A stretch of 64,000 nt of DNA from Promerops cafer. Its lineage: Eukaryota; Chordata; Aves; Passeriformes; Nectariniidae. The stretch covers positions 320,172 to 384,171 of the forward strand of contig VZSE01005937.1 of assembly GCA_013398275.1 (NCBI GenBank). The letters run 5' to 3'. Shown in pieces: positions 11,262 to 22,439 of the stretch (position 1 is its first letter; each line of letters starts with the position of its first letter). The translations under genes and the position numbers were made by a program. Under the pieces are notes generated by a model. The model saw only the letters and a program-made list of their open reading frames with translations. It was not told the origin of the DNA and did not search any database.

Positions 11262-11550
11262 CAAAGAATTGAGTATGGAAGAGGACCTCAGGAAGATCAT
11301 CTATTGCACCTACCTAACCTCTCTGAATGACACTTGATCTGTGTAATTTCTCAAACAGTCATTTGTCCAACCTGTTTTTAAAGATTCCTAGTGCCAGAGA
11401 CTTTGTTACATCCCAGGACAACGTACACTAGTAATTCACTGTTTCTACAGATATAGAATGCTTCATTGCTTTACTTGAAACTCTACTTATGTTTTCTTGC
11501 ATGCTTTCTATAACCCTTCTATGTCTACCTGCTTACCCTGCAGTCATGTC
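11262..11550 (-). mobile_element. Possible ancient CR1 3' end
   Basis: The block 'GGACCTCAGGAAGATCATCT' near 11,282 followed by 'CCAACCTGTTTTTAAAGAT' near 11,368 resembles the reverse-complemented 3' end of old CR1 families shared by turtles, crocodiles and birds. The rest is too diverged to align by eye, and no octamer tail is visible. If correct, this is a much older insertion than the other CR1s in the window. Confidence 0.45.
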
Positions 11551-11989
11551 CTGCAGTTCTCAACACCTTTCAAGCACTGAGTTGCAAAGTGTTGGCAGAG
11601 GCTTTGCTGAGTACACTGGAGGTGGTACTTTACATAACAACTGATGTTCTTGCTAAAGGATCTCAGGGTAATATATGCTTTTCCTGAACCTCTTTAACAG
11701 GACTTACTTGTATGCAACAGGGATTACTCATTATCAACTCTTTGGAAATAGTTTTCTCCGTATTTTCTAAGCAGTTATTGCCAATTGTGCCAAACTATGT
11801 GCCAGGTAGCCAACTTAAAGAATTATCAAGCCTCTGCAACTTATGAAGTTACTCTTCATGAATTCATTATGGATAGCTTGATGCACTGGATTTTACTTTT
11901 CCAGACAGGTTCTCAGGAACACCAATAAATTCTTTAGGTTCGCTTTATGTTTAAATTCTATTCTCCACTATATCTGTACAGTTATCTGT
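11551..11989. other. Noncoding stretch before the LTR
   Basis: About 0.44 kb with nothing recognised. The true 5' edge of the LTR may lie within its last bases. Confidence 0.5.
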
Positions 11990-12330
11990 GAATTTGTAGA
12001 AGGGCTACAGGGGTGGCTTCTGTGAGAAGCTGATAGAAGCTTTCCACATGTCTGATAGAGCCAATGCCAGACAGATCCAAGACAGGCTCATTGATGGCTG
12101 AGACCATACCCATCATCAGCCTCTGGGATAATATATTTAAGAAGCAGGGAAGTTATTGTACATGAACAACTGTGGCCAAGGAAGAGCAGAGTGAGAATGT
12201 GTAAGACAGCTCTGCAGATGCCAAAATCAGTGAAGAAGAGGGAAGAAGTGTTCCAGGTGCCAAAGCAGCCTGTGGAGGTCCACAGGGGAGCAGTTCTGAA
12301 GGATGCTGTGACCCCATGGAGAGGTCCATG

Positions 12331-12576
12331 CTGGAGCAGGCTCCTGCCAGGTGCTGTGGCCCTGTGAAGAGAGTAGCACACAATGGAGCAAGTTTTCTGG
12401 CAGGACTTGTGACCCTATGGGGGCCCCACCCTGGAACAGGCTGTTCCTGAAGAACTGCATTCCATGAGATGGACCCTCACTGGAACAGTTTGGAAAGAAT
12501 TGCAGCCTGTGGGAAGGACTCATGTTGGAGAAGTTCCTGGAGGTCTTCCATAGGAGGGATCTCATGCTGGAGCAGG
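12331..12576 (+). repeat. Imperfect tandem repeats inside the LTR
   Basis: A ten-base core of the form CTGGAGCAGG or a close variant recurs at 12,331, 12,382, 12,431, 12,480, 12,525 and 12,567. The spacings are 51, 49, 49, 45 and 42. Each unit also carries a 'GACCC/GACTC' block shortly before the core. The repeats lie between the candidate promoter and the poly(A) signal. Their GC-richness leaves antisense frames open by accident. Confidence 0.8.
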
Positions 12577-12768
12577 GGAAAGGGAAGAAAGAAACAATGA
12601 GACAATGGTGATGAACTGACTGTAGCTTCCATTCCCCACCCCCTTGTGCTACCCAGGGGTAGGAGGTAGAGAAATCACAAATGATGTTGAGCCCCTGAAG
12701 AAGGATAGGGTAGGGGGCAGGGGTATTAAGATTTGCTTTCATTTCTCATTACCCTATTCTGATTTGAT

Positions 12769-12776
12769 TGATAATA
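12769..12776 (+). terminator. LTR poly(A) signal
   Basis: AATAAA embedded in AT-rich text ('TGATAATAAATTAAAT') downstream of the GC-rich repeat block and upstream of a T/G-rich stretch. This is the expected place for the R/U5 polyadenylation signal of this LTR. No transcription can be shown from sequence. Confidence 0.6.
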
Positions 12777-14223
12777 AATTAAATTAATTTATCTGAGTCT
12801 GTTTTGTCTCTGACCATAACTGGCAAATGCTCTGTTGTTCCCCTTATCTCAATCTATGAGCCCTTCATTGTATTTTTCTGCCTCTGTACAGGTAAAGTGG
12901 GGGGTGGTAGAGCTGCTCTTGGGCTCCTTCTTCAATCCACCACAGAAGATAAGTAAGCATCTCTTTGCTATTACACTACACACATGCCATTCAGAAATAC
13001 TGAGTAGGTACAGATCCAGGACAGGTAGCTCATACAACGTTTAGTTAGGTGCTTTACTTCAGACTTCAAACATTTTAGTCTCAACACATTCTTGACATAA
13101 TCTTTAATGGCTCTAGTGAGCATCATACACTTTATTAAATATGTATAGTAAAATTCCTTAATATTTCTTAATTATCTCACTTTTTACAGTGAATTCTGCC
13201 AGCTCAAGTTCATAGGCAGAATGAACAGAGGCAGCACATATGTGCATACAATTCTCTTGAATTTCACAGGGTTAATTCATGATAATTGTACATTACAAAA
13301 TAAGATAATGGTTCTTCAGTTTAAGAAGCTTCAGTACAGATTCTCAGTAATGGAATATTGAGAATTACATTGTGTCTCTGTCTTTCTTCTTCATTCTCCA
13401 AAGTATGTATGTATAAAAACTACATAATACTTTGATTGGCATATATTAAAAGATTAATTCAACAATATCTTAGTCTGTGCAATGGTTTCCTATTAATTGG
13501 ATTATTATAACAAATTCGTTTAGTAGAAATGTCACAGATGCTTGCTATTACTATGAATAATAAAAGTGTACCAAAAAATGTGACATTAGATGTCTTCACA
13601 GCTAGAGGAGAGTAACATAACTTGCTTATGAAAAACATATGAAAGACAAAAGACAAAATAAGAGTTCCCTGCCAAAAAATATATACTTCTTGTGTGCAAG
13701 TAGATAGCATATGTCCAGATGTAAAGACCATGTAAAAAATTCCAGAGCCACAGGAAATCATGTATTCATCCTGCACCTTGGACTTCCTGTCCTCTGTTCA
13801 CTATTCCAACTTTCTTAGGATTCATTTTGGCATTCTGAGCTCCTAAGTATACTCAAACAGATGCTACTCCCTTAATAAAATTCCTAGAGGAATGTTGTTT
13901 TTTCTGCATCAAAATTCACTGGTGTGCACCCAGATTGGACAAAAGTTCATCATGGACCAGGAACAGGTTTGAATTTCAATATTCAAGATTTCTCATGGTT
14001 AGTGCAGGAGCTTTGTGTACTAAAAAAACCTAAATATATTTTATATTTTTATTTTATAAATATTTTGGAAGCTAAATACCACAGAATTTCAAATATATAT
14101 AAACATTTTAAATTCTAAATTTTCAAATACTATTTTCACTTCACTAGGCTGCCTTTTCGTAAGTGGCATAACGTGTACCCAGTTGAGAAAAGTAAACCTG
14201 AAATGATCTGAAATGTTGAGAGA

Positions 14224-14246
14224 GATGATAGGTAGATAGGTAGATA
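14224..14246. repeat. Short GATA-like tetranucleotide patch
   Basis: Imperfect GATA/GGTA units, about five in a row. It is too short to say more than that a microsatellite may be starting or decaying here. Confidence 0.6.
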
Positions 14247-15931
14247 TCATTCCATATTTCTCAGACATACATGATTTACTATTTTTTTTAGTTAGTAAAT
14301 TACAAATAAACTTATCTTTATTAATAGCTTTGAGGTCCTTGGACTGCATGTACACTGAATGAATTATAGGTGACATCTTTCCTGTATTTTAAAGACAGTT
14401 TTAGAGTAAGTTTGAGAAAATATGCTCTGTTTGGATATGCTGAAAAAGTCTTTTCTGCCAAACTAGTTACAAGGCAAAAATATGATAGAATTTTCTTTCG
14501 GACTCTGTGAGTGTCCGTATGTGGTATAATAGTGCTCTTTCTCCACTAATATGTATACGAGAATGTATTTGATTTGACTATAAACTATAACTTTTAAGTT
14601 AATCAAAGTACTGTCTTGTATGTCTCCGTGCTGCACCAAAATAGCAAAGTAAAAAATCCTGTCACGGTTCTTTGTAACTGGAACCAAGAAAGAAAAACCT
14701 ACTACAAGTTAATACAGCAAAGCCATGGCAAATTTCTGTTGTAGCTGAAACAAAGTCAGTGTTTGCTAGGTGTGTGTATGGTAAAACAGGAAGAAAACAT
14801 TAGCCTGCCTGAACATACAGATTAGGAGATATGCTATATTTACAGCTGCTGCTTGTCTGAGGAAACATGTGACTCAAAATAGCAAGAGAATCACAATAAT
14901 GATAGATATACAAATCCCATTGACTTTGTAGCTTAAATACAAATTATAGATTGTAAATAAGATTAATTGGTGTTTAATATTGCAAAGAACTAGTGTGGTT
15001 CTGAACAAGTGGATAAATTCCACTGTGCACTGCAGAACTCACCTTTGCAGCTTCCTGATGTCTTAGGCTGTTTTCTCACCCATTTGCTATGTCTGGTCAT
15101 ATGTCAATGACATTCTGTCATTTACATTAATGCCATCTGAGTTTTTTTTGTCATAGCTATAGGTGGATCAATGCCTAACATCATGGTAAACAATGAGAAA
15201 CAAACCTGAAGTTATTTGAAGTCTGTAACCCAGAGAACTTGAATTTAAGTTTTTTTTTAAAGCATGCACATTTACAGGATTAAAGAAATAAATATTTTTC
15301 CTCAGTATCTCAGTAATATCTTACTTTTTCCCCCTGGGTAAATTTTTCTAGCTTTTAACAGTGCACTGCCAAGCAATAGCATTGGAAGCATATTTGTCTC
15401 AGAGCAGGAGTTTTACTCCTATTCTATTTGAATACTTTCCAAATATTTACTTCCTGTAACACCACAGTAAGCTCCTACGGGAATGCAATGCAAGGGAATT
15501 TAACCAGCACACAGCATAAACTCCAGATTAATTTTTTTTTTTTATTTGTATGTCTCCAAGAGCCCCCCAAACATAACCCTAGTAGTCATACAAAAGGATT
15601 GTAAGTATCTGAAAATACTGAGGTGATTATTTTTCTCTCAAAATATCAGGAAATCTACTTCATTAAAAATAAATTGATACTTAGAATCTTACAAGGTGTT
15701 GATTCTAAGACCTAAAGCTGGTGAAATGTAAATGTCTTTGGTATCTTACAGGGTTATCCCACCAAAGCTTCTTTCTGCTAGCATTTTTCAAGTTGCTGAA
15801 GAGGAGATCATCTAAGCAATGGAACCTTTATTTATTCAGATTTGAACTCCTCACTCAATGAACAAGACTTTCAGAATTTTTGTTGCAATGTTTTATGATT
15901 AAAAAATACTGTGCAATTTTGCTGAAGTTAT

Positions 15932-15979
15932 GTTTTTTTTTTTTTTCATTTAAAAGGAATAACACTTTTTTTTTTTTTT
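15932..15979. repeat. Two adjacent poly(T) tracts
   Basis: T15 at 15,932-15,946 and T14 at 15,966-15,979, separated by 19 mixed bases. Simple low-complexity sequence. Confidence 0.85.
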
Positions 15980-17575
15980 ACTGGTCATTTCTTGGAGACC
16001 CTTATACCTTTTCTATGCCCTGTTTTCAACTCTTTTGTATGTCCACAGGAACGTTGTCTGTAACATAGTGGTGACATCTGACTGGAGCATTCAGGAATAG
16101 GATAAGGACTTCAATGTGCTGTATTGAGTATTGAATTTGTATGCATGCTTATCTACTCAGTGTGAAGAACAGTTTCTAAAATCAACAGATTAAATTTGTC
16201 CATTGGAAAACAACTAATGCAAGCCGTAACAGGGATGATTAGCCCGGGTTTAAAATATACACTCCATATTGATGCTAACATTGGTAATACAGAAATGAAT
16301 TATATTTTGCGTTCCTCAAATAGAATATACATGAACTGAATAATGAAAGGCTGTTTAAGTACATTCATTAGCACTATTTACATGGGCAAATACTATATAA
16401 CATGGAAAAATGGAAATTAAAAGTTGATTTTCACAGTCACATGGATGAAATAAAATTATAAATTGTTCACATTAGCTGAAGTCTTCCTTTATTTCAAAAT
16501 ATAATAGAAAATAAATCAAGACAGACTTACACATTTATGTATTAGCTAAGTTTGTCTCAGGTATTCTGATTAACCAGTGCAAGTACGTGATTGATAAATT
16601 GGTAACTCTAGAGTCTGTATCTGCTGAGCATGGATTTTTACACTCTATAATTTCTTTCAAATTTCCTCAGAAGAACAAATTGTTGTTGTCTTCTCTCATC
16701 CTGCCAGTCTAAGACTTCTCTAAAGCAGATCTCTTTATTTAGCACAGTTCTCTGAGATGTTGACCCAATATATTTATAGTTTTAGGCATGGTATTCCTAC
16801 TGCTTACAGCCAAACAGGATATAAAGATCTCACATCATCAAGCAAAATTTTTTCTTCATTATGCCACTTGTATATTTTGTTAATGTAAGAATTTTTGTGC
16901 CATTGATTTGCAGCTAATATATTAGTATTAATTCTAATGTAAACACATGCACAATCACATCATAAGCAAGTGGACTGCTGTTGAACAGACCCTGAAGTCT
17001 TTTCCAATTTCTTTCAGTTTAGAAGTACATAAATAAGAGAAACATATTTGAATATATTTGTGATTGGAGATGAAAAATATTACTGAATGCTGGGATTTTT
17101 TCACTTCAGTGACTTGTGGCTGTCTATTTCCCTATGTAATATATCAGAAAATAGAGCTATCCCATGTGCCTGAGGCTTAATCTTATCCTTAGCATGAGCA
17201 GATCCCAGAGCCAAATATTCAAAAATTAAGTTTCCCTTCTTCCCTAGTGGTTGTACGTCGACAATTGCATTATGATCCATTTGTATAAATGATATTCAAA
17301 TAGCTGTCAGTAAGAGCTATGTTTAAACATTGCAATGGAACTTCCTAAGCAGATCAGATTACAAGAGCAAACTGTCAAAGAAAGGAAGTTATCAGGTAAG
17401 CAAAACTCCTCTTTTGTCTTTCATGATCACAGGGAACAGTCCTATCTGTTGGATTTCTAAAGCTGTAGTATCTCAGTTTAGAGAGAAAGAACAAATTGTG
17501 GAGAATAATGCCAAATTCCTTAGGACCTAGGAAGCTGGTCCCTAAGGAAGCATGCAGCAATGTTTCAAATATAAT

Positions 17576-17718
17576 TTACAGAAACACAGAGTATTCTGAG
17601 TTGGAAGGGACCCACAAGGATCATTTAAGTCCAACTCCTAAGTGAATGGCTCCTGGGGATCATACCCACAATCTTGGCACTACGAACGCCATGCTCTAAC
17701 TAGCTGAGCTAATCTCGT
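17576..17718 (-). mobile_element. tRNA-Ile-headed SINE with CR1-like tail (TguSINE1-like)
   Basis: Minus-strand SINE of about 143 bases. The head (about 17,650-17,718) reads on the minus strand as a decayed tRNA-Ile: an A box 'TAGCTCAGCTAGTTAGAGC', differing at two positions from the usual tRNA-Ile text, then 'CGTAGTGCCAAGATTGTG' and a B box 'GGGTATGATCC', normally GGTTCGATCC. The tail (17,581-17,638) is a CR1 3' end: 'GGAGTTGGACTTAAATGATC' then 'CTTGTGGGTCCCTTCCAA'. By hand alignment the tail matches the CR1 end at 20,771-20,820 at about 44 of 50 positions with one 1-base gap. SINEs of this design use the reverse transcriptase of the LINE whose tail they share. From memory this is the passerine TguSINE1 family, which is the best taxonomic clue in the window. 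Confidence 0.9.
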
Positions 17719-18859
17719 AATACCAGTGGAGACTGAAAGCTGAAGTTCTGCTTCTTTGGAGGATCAATGGGGATAAACGAAACATTTTGATAGAAACTGT
17801 GTAGATATTTTTCAAAGTTTTAAAGAATAGGAATTCGGAGAGTTGAAATGGTGCTTGCAGTGCATGCATGTGCTGTGCCAACTGGTGCTTGATCTCTCCG
17901 ATACTTTGTTATTTCAAACTGGCAATCTATCTAGCTTTAGAGACACTTCTTAGAAGGATTTATGTTTTAATTACTCTCCAGGTTTGCCCTTACACATTAC
18001 CTTGTGTCACAGGTACAGCACTCAATCTTGACTGAATGTCTGTAGTTTGAATCTGATCCCAACTTGTCTCTTTCAGCTATGGCAACCTGACTCTAAGCCA
18101 GTGCTCTATGGGCAAGTACCAATTGCCAGTTCATCACCCCTCTAAATATTGAATAATTTGCATGACTACAGGGATGCTGAAATAATCTCAGAGGATGAAA
18201 AGTGAGCAATGTCAAGTATTTATAGATGGGCATGATGACAGTTTTTAACAGGCTGCACATATCCGAACCTAGGACAAGCCTACACAAAAATCCTGTTTAG
18301 AGCAGTGGTATTTTGATGGCATCTGCCGAGCTCTAACATTTTCTGATCTTGGTATGTGCAGGGAAAAGAAAGTGAGGTACAGGTAACTGTCATGGGAAAG
18401 GGACTACCAAAAGTTCTAGACTACAATTGCCCTTTTGCAGTGGTTAGGTATGACAAGGGCAGAATACAGCTGAATACTAACAGCTTTACATTTCTGCAAC
18501 AAGTGACGTACTTGAAAAAAGATAAAAATTAATTAATTCAGCAACCATTATTTCACTTTAGTAATGCAGAAAGTCAAAGAGAGTGGCCTGGGATGGTGTG
18601 ACTGTGAGGCCTGTGGTGGCACATACAGACATCTAAATTAGAAAGAAAAAAATTAGGGAAGATGTGTTGCCTCGGTGTAACAAATCCGTGGGTGTCTGCA
18701 CCATTCAGAAGGCTGAAGCATGAGGAAGATGGTCTGATAGACTGGGCTTGGAGTATCCTGCAGTTGGGCTCAGGGTCTGGCTTCCTGAAGTCCCTAGTGC
18801 TGGTTGTGGCTAATTGTGAACAGGCTTTGTACAGAGTGTGGAATGATGCAAGAAGAAGC
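17719..18859. other. Noncoding stretch, possible upstream CR1 remnant
   Basis: No gene recognised. The last 250 bases (from about 18,600) are richer in GC than their surroundings and may be diverged 5' sequence of the CR1 that becomes recognisable at about 18.86 kb, but I could not align them. Confidence 0.45.
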
Positions 18860-18895
18860 AAGAAGAGCCAGCAGATCAATACCTGACTTTGTTCC

Positions 18896-19040
18896 TGGTG
18901 TCACTGGCAAAATTGGGGGTTCTTTGATCATGGGTTGGTTTACATGACACCAGGACTGCTGGCAACAGATGGGGTACACTTGTAACAAAGGAGAGAAAGA
19001 AACTTGCACAGGATTTAACATATTTAAGACTCATTGAGAG
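18896..19040 (+). pseudogene. CR1 ORF1 remnant: end of SGNH esterase-like domain
   Basis: In frame from 18,896 the plus strand reads 'WCHWQNWGFFDHGLVYMTPG' and then 'LLATDGVHL' (DGVHL encoded at 18,968-18,982), followed by a stop at 18,983 and then text resembling 'QRRERNLAQDL'. Some CR1 families encode in ORF1 an SGNH-type esterase domain whose last block carries a catalytic D-x-x-H. The D-G-V-H here fits that block. The stop directly after it and the lack of the nucleophile-bearing N-terminal part show it is a dead remnant. Confidence 0.75.
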
Positions 19041-19683
19041 AATTTTCGACTAGATTTGAAGGAGAAAGGGACAAAATCAGGCCTGCTAGAGATAAGCTTG
19101 AGGACAGCATGACGTTGTTTGAGGGGTGATGTAATAGTCAGGTCACTTATGTGGTCATCTCTGTAGAGGTAGGGGATTGAGCCCATGCAACAGCAAAGAT
19201 GTGAGGGCTATTGATGCATTAGAAATCACAGATGTGCCTGAGAATGGTGACATAAGCAGTAGAGCTTCTCCCCCCGAAAAGGTAGCAGGATCAATATCCC
19301 AAATGAACTGCTTCTACACCAATGCACACAGCATGGACAAAAAATGGAGGAGCTGGAAGCCACTGTGCAGCAGGAATATATGACATTGTCAACATCACAG
19401 AATCATGGTGGGATGATTCAGCCAACTGGAATGCTGCAACAGGAGGCTTTGAACTCTTCAGAAGGGATAAGCAAGGGAGGAGCGGGGGGTAGACCTGTGT
19501 GCTAGGGAGTGTTTTGACAGTCCAGAGCTTAATGAAGCTTAATTAAGTCCTTATGGGTCAGGGAGTCAGGGAGAAGGCTTACAGAGCAGATATCCTGGTT
19601 GGAGTCTGTTATGGACCACCCAACCAGAAAGGAAGGACAGATACAAAACATTCCATGAGTAGCTGGGAGAAGTCTCATTATCA

Positions 19684-19947
19684 TTGGACCACCTTATTTT
19701 CAGGGTGGACTTCAGCTTAGCAGATGTTTTCTGGAAATACAACACAGCTGAGAGGAGGTTTCTGGAGTGTGTGAGGTGTGTGGGACATGTCTGTGAACAG
19801 AATGGACATGCGATTGATATGAAGATTGGAGGTAATTTGGGGCACAGCGCCTATGAAATTCCATTTTTTTATTCTCAGAGAAATAAGGAGCAGATTCAGC
19901 AACAGTGCTACCTTGGCCTTCCAGAGGGCAAACTTAGGCCTGTTTAG
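19684..19947 (+). pseudogene. CR1 ORF2 fragment: late endonuclease and linker
   Basis: An 88-codon open stretch within the 18.9-20.8 kb CR1. It contains 'VDFSLADVFWKYNTAERRFL' (normally a G-D-F-N-L block, here V-D-F-S-L with the asparagine lost) and 'GNLGHSAYEIPFF', where the usual S-D-H of the endonuclease has become S-A-Y. Both changes remove residues expected at the nuclease active site. Confidence 0.82.
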
Positions 19948-21465
19948 GAGACTGGTTGAGAGATTCCCTTGGGAGTGAGTTATGAAGGGCAAAATAGTCC
20001 ATGAAAGTTGGACATTCTTTAAGAAGGAAATCCTAAAGGCTCAGGAGCAAGCTGTCCCGATGTGCTAAAAGATGAACAATTGGGGCAGTAGACAAACTTG
20101 ACTGAACAGGGAACTTTGGCTGGAAGTGAGGTATATAAGAAGAAACCTGGGAGTCCTGGTCCGTGGCAGGTTGAATATGGGTCAGCAGTGCTCTGGCAGC
20201 CAGGAGGGCCAACCCTGTCCTGGGGGGTAACAGGCACAGCATTGCCAGCCGGGCAAGGGAGGGGATTGTCCTGCTCTGCTCTGAGCTGGGGCAGCCTCAC
20301 CTCGAGTGCTGGGGGCAGTTCTGGGCACCACAGTATAAGAAAAAACACAGTTCTTAGAAAGTGTCCAAAGGAGGACTTTGAAGATGGTGAAGGGCCTAGT
20401 GAGGAAGCCATATGGGGGAGTGGCTGACATCACTTGGCTTCTTCACCATGGAGAAGAGGAGCCTGAGAGGAGACTACATCACAGTCCACAGCTTCCTCAT
20501 GAGGGAGAGAGAGCACTGGGGCAGGCACTGGTCTCTTCTTCCTGGCAGCCGGTGACAGGAGCTGAGGGAATGGGCTGAAGCTGTGTCAGGGAAGGTTTAA
20601 GTGGACATCAGGAGAAGGTTCTTCACCCAGAGGGTGGCTGGGCACTAAAACAGGCCCCCCAGGGAAATGGTCACAGCACCAGCTTGACAGAGTTCAAGAG
20701 ACATTTGAACAATGCTCTCAAGCACATGGTGTGATTATGGTCCTTGAGGGGATGGTCCTGTGCAGGGCCAGGAGTTGGACTCAATGATCCTTGTGGGTGC
20801 CTTCCAAATTAGGATATTCTAGGGTTCAACAATTCTATGAAAATTTTTGACCTTTGAAAAAAGAAACTCAGGAGGACTACAGCATGTCAGGAAGTTAAAC
20901 AGAGAGGAAATTAAAAACACCAAAACCAGAGTAGAACTTAATTAGGCTACTGTAGTAAAAGACAATTAAAAATATATATCTATAAGCACATTAGTGATAA
21001 AAAGAAGGCTAAGGAGAATCTTCATTACTGGATGTGAAGGCAAGGAGAATAACAAAAGAAGAGGAACAGGTTGAGGGGTTGAGGTACTTAATGCCTTCTT
21101 TGCCTCAGTCAGTTGCCTCAGTCTTTTGTCTCAGACCAGTTGTTCTGTGAGGACCCAGCCCCCTAAGGTGGAAGACAGGGATGGTGAGCAGAAAGAAGCC
21201 CCCAGAAGGCAAGGGGAAGTGGTCAGCCAGCTTCTACACTGCTTACATACACACAAGTCTACGGGGCTGGGTGGGATTCATCTAAGGCTACTGAGGGAGC
21301 TGGTGGAAATGCTTGCTGGACCACTCTGCCTCTTTTAGAAGCAGTTGTGGCTAATCGGGGAGGTTTCAGGTGACTGGAAGTTGGCAAATGTGACACCCAT
21401 CTACAAGAAGGGCCAGAAGGAGGACTGGAGAACTACAGACCTATTTCTCTGTACTGAGGAAGGTC

Positions 21466-21987
21466 ATGGAGCAGATCATCCTGAGTGCCATCACACAGCA
21501 AGTGCAGGACAACCCAAGAGTGTCAGAACCATCCAGGCTCTGGTTTGTGAAAGGCAAGCCCTGCTTGATCAACCTGATCCCCTTCTGTGACAGGGTGACA
21601 CACAATGGAGGAAAAAAAGGCTGTAGATTTAGTGTGCCTATAACTTATATAAAGCCTTTGACACTTTCCCACAACATCTCCCTGGAAAAACTGTCTGCTG
21701 GTAGCTTGGACAGGCACACTGTTCACTGGGTAAAAACCTGTCTGTGTGGCTGGGCCCAGAGATTGGTGGTGCATGGAGTTACATCCAGCTGGTGTCAGGT
21801 CACCAGTGGTGTTCCCCAGGGCTCAGTACTAGGGCCAGTTCTGCTTAATATTGTTATTGATGGTCTGGATGAGTGGATCAAGTGCATCCTCAGTAAATTC
21901 ACAGACAACACTGCATTGGGCAGGACTGATGATCTGCTGCAGGGCAGCAGGGCCCTGCAGAGGGCTCTGGATAGGATGGATGTATAG
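21466..21987 (+). pseudogene. CR1 ORF2 fragment: reverse transcriptase with broken catalytic box
   Basis: A 173-codon open stretch, the longest CR1 frame in the window. Visible motifs are 'MEQIILSAITQQVQDN', 'FVKGKPCLINLIPFCDRVTH', 'LDRHTVHWVKTCLCGWAQRL', 'TSGVPQGSVLGPVLLNIVI' (motif B) and 'CILSKFTDNTALG'. The catalytic FADD box is FTDN (21,898-21,909), so the second metal-binding aspartate is gone. The motif A region around 21,615-21,665 has also lost its 'YLDFSKAFDTV' reading. The frame ends at a stop after 'DRMDV'. The enzyme would be inactive even if translated. Confidence 0.92.
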
Positions 21988-22439
21988 GTTGAGGACAACG
22001 GTCTGACAAAAGAAAATATTTGGTTGTGCCATTGGGTCACAACAACCCACAGGCTGGGGCTTCAAAGCTGCCCAGAGGAAAAGGAGTTGGGGGTGCTGGT
22101 GACAGCAGCTGAACATGAGCCAGCAGTGCCCAGGTGTCCAAGAAGGCCAATGGCATCGTGGCCTGTACCAGCAACAGTGTGGCCAGCAGGACCAGGGCAG
22201 GGATTGTCCCCCTATACTTGGCACTGGTTAGGCCACACCTTGAATCCTGTGACCAATTTGGGGACTTTCACTAAAGGAAAAATTTTGGGGTGCTGGAGTG
22301 AGTCCGGAGAAATTCCACAAAACTGTTGAAGGGTCCGGGGGACAAGTTTCAAGAGGAGAACCTGAGGAAGCTGGGGTTGTTTAGCCTGGAGAAAATGAAA
22401 CTGATAAGGGACCTTTTAATTCTCTGCAACTACCAGAAC

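Larger units (their letters stand above)
11990..12944 (+). mobile_element. Solo LTR of an ERVL-type avian endogenous retrovirus
   Basis: The text from 'GGGCTACAGGGGTGGCTTC' (about 12,003) through 'GATAGAGCCAATGCCAG' (about 12,054) to a terminal '...CCACCACA' at 12,937-12,944 matches the layout I know from a widespread bird ERVL-like LTR. In plus orientation it shows an AT-rich 'ATATATTTAAG' candidate core promoter near 12,131, a GC-rich block of imperfect repeats (12,331-12,576), an AATAAA signal in 'GATAATAAATT' near 12,771, and a CA 3' terminus. The 5' TG end and a target-site duplication are not identified, so the left edge is diverged or clipped. No gag, pol or env sequence flanks it, so it is a solo LTR left by recombination. 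The family assignment rests on memory. Confidence 0.8.
12945..17575. other. Noncoding stretch, no gene recognised
   Basis: About 4.6 kb of AT-rich DNA between the solo LTR and the SINE. I see no exon-like or RNA-like sequence. It holds a short GATA/GGTA tetranucleotide patch (14,224-14,246) and two T tracts (15,932-15,946 and 15,966-15,979). Confidence 0.6.
18860..20840 (+). mobile_element. CR1 LINE, internally deleted, reverse transcriptase core missing
   Basis: Plus-strand CR1. In order it shows the end of an esterase-like ORF1 (18,896-19,040), the region upstream of ORF2 ('IDALEITDVPENGDISSRA', 19,200 onward), the endonuclease start ('TNAHSMDKKW', then an E-S-W-W motif near 19,400), an endonuclease block 'VDFSLADVFWKYNTAERRF' (19,708 on), and the linker (about 19,830-20,120). 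Near 20,125-20,145 the text jumps to the C-terminal end of ORF2 ('NLGVLVRGRLNMGQQC'). The whole catalytic core of the reverse transcriptase is therefore absent. The 3' UTR follows, ending in 'GGAGTTGGACTCAATGATCC' and 'AATTCTATGA' at 20,771-20,840. This tail is the one the SINE at 17.6 kb resembles. Confidence 0.92.

Noticed and set aside
12227..12742. 171-codon minus-strand open frame
   Set aside because: It runs antisense through the imperfect GC-rich repeats of the solo LTR. Its repetitive tryptophan/serine-rich product follows the repeat periodicity and not a protein family.
17650..17718. A functional tRNA-Ile gene
   Set aside because: The A and B boxes are recognisable, but the B box and stems are mutated, the anticodon loop is altered, and the sequence runs directly into a CR1-like tail. 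It is the head of a SINE.
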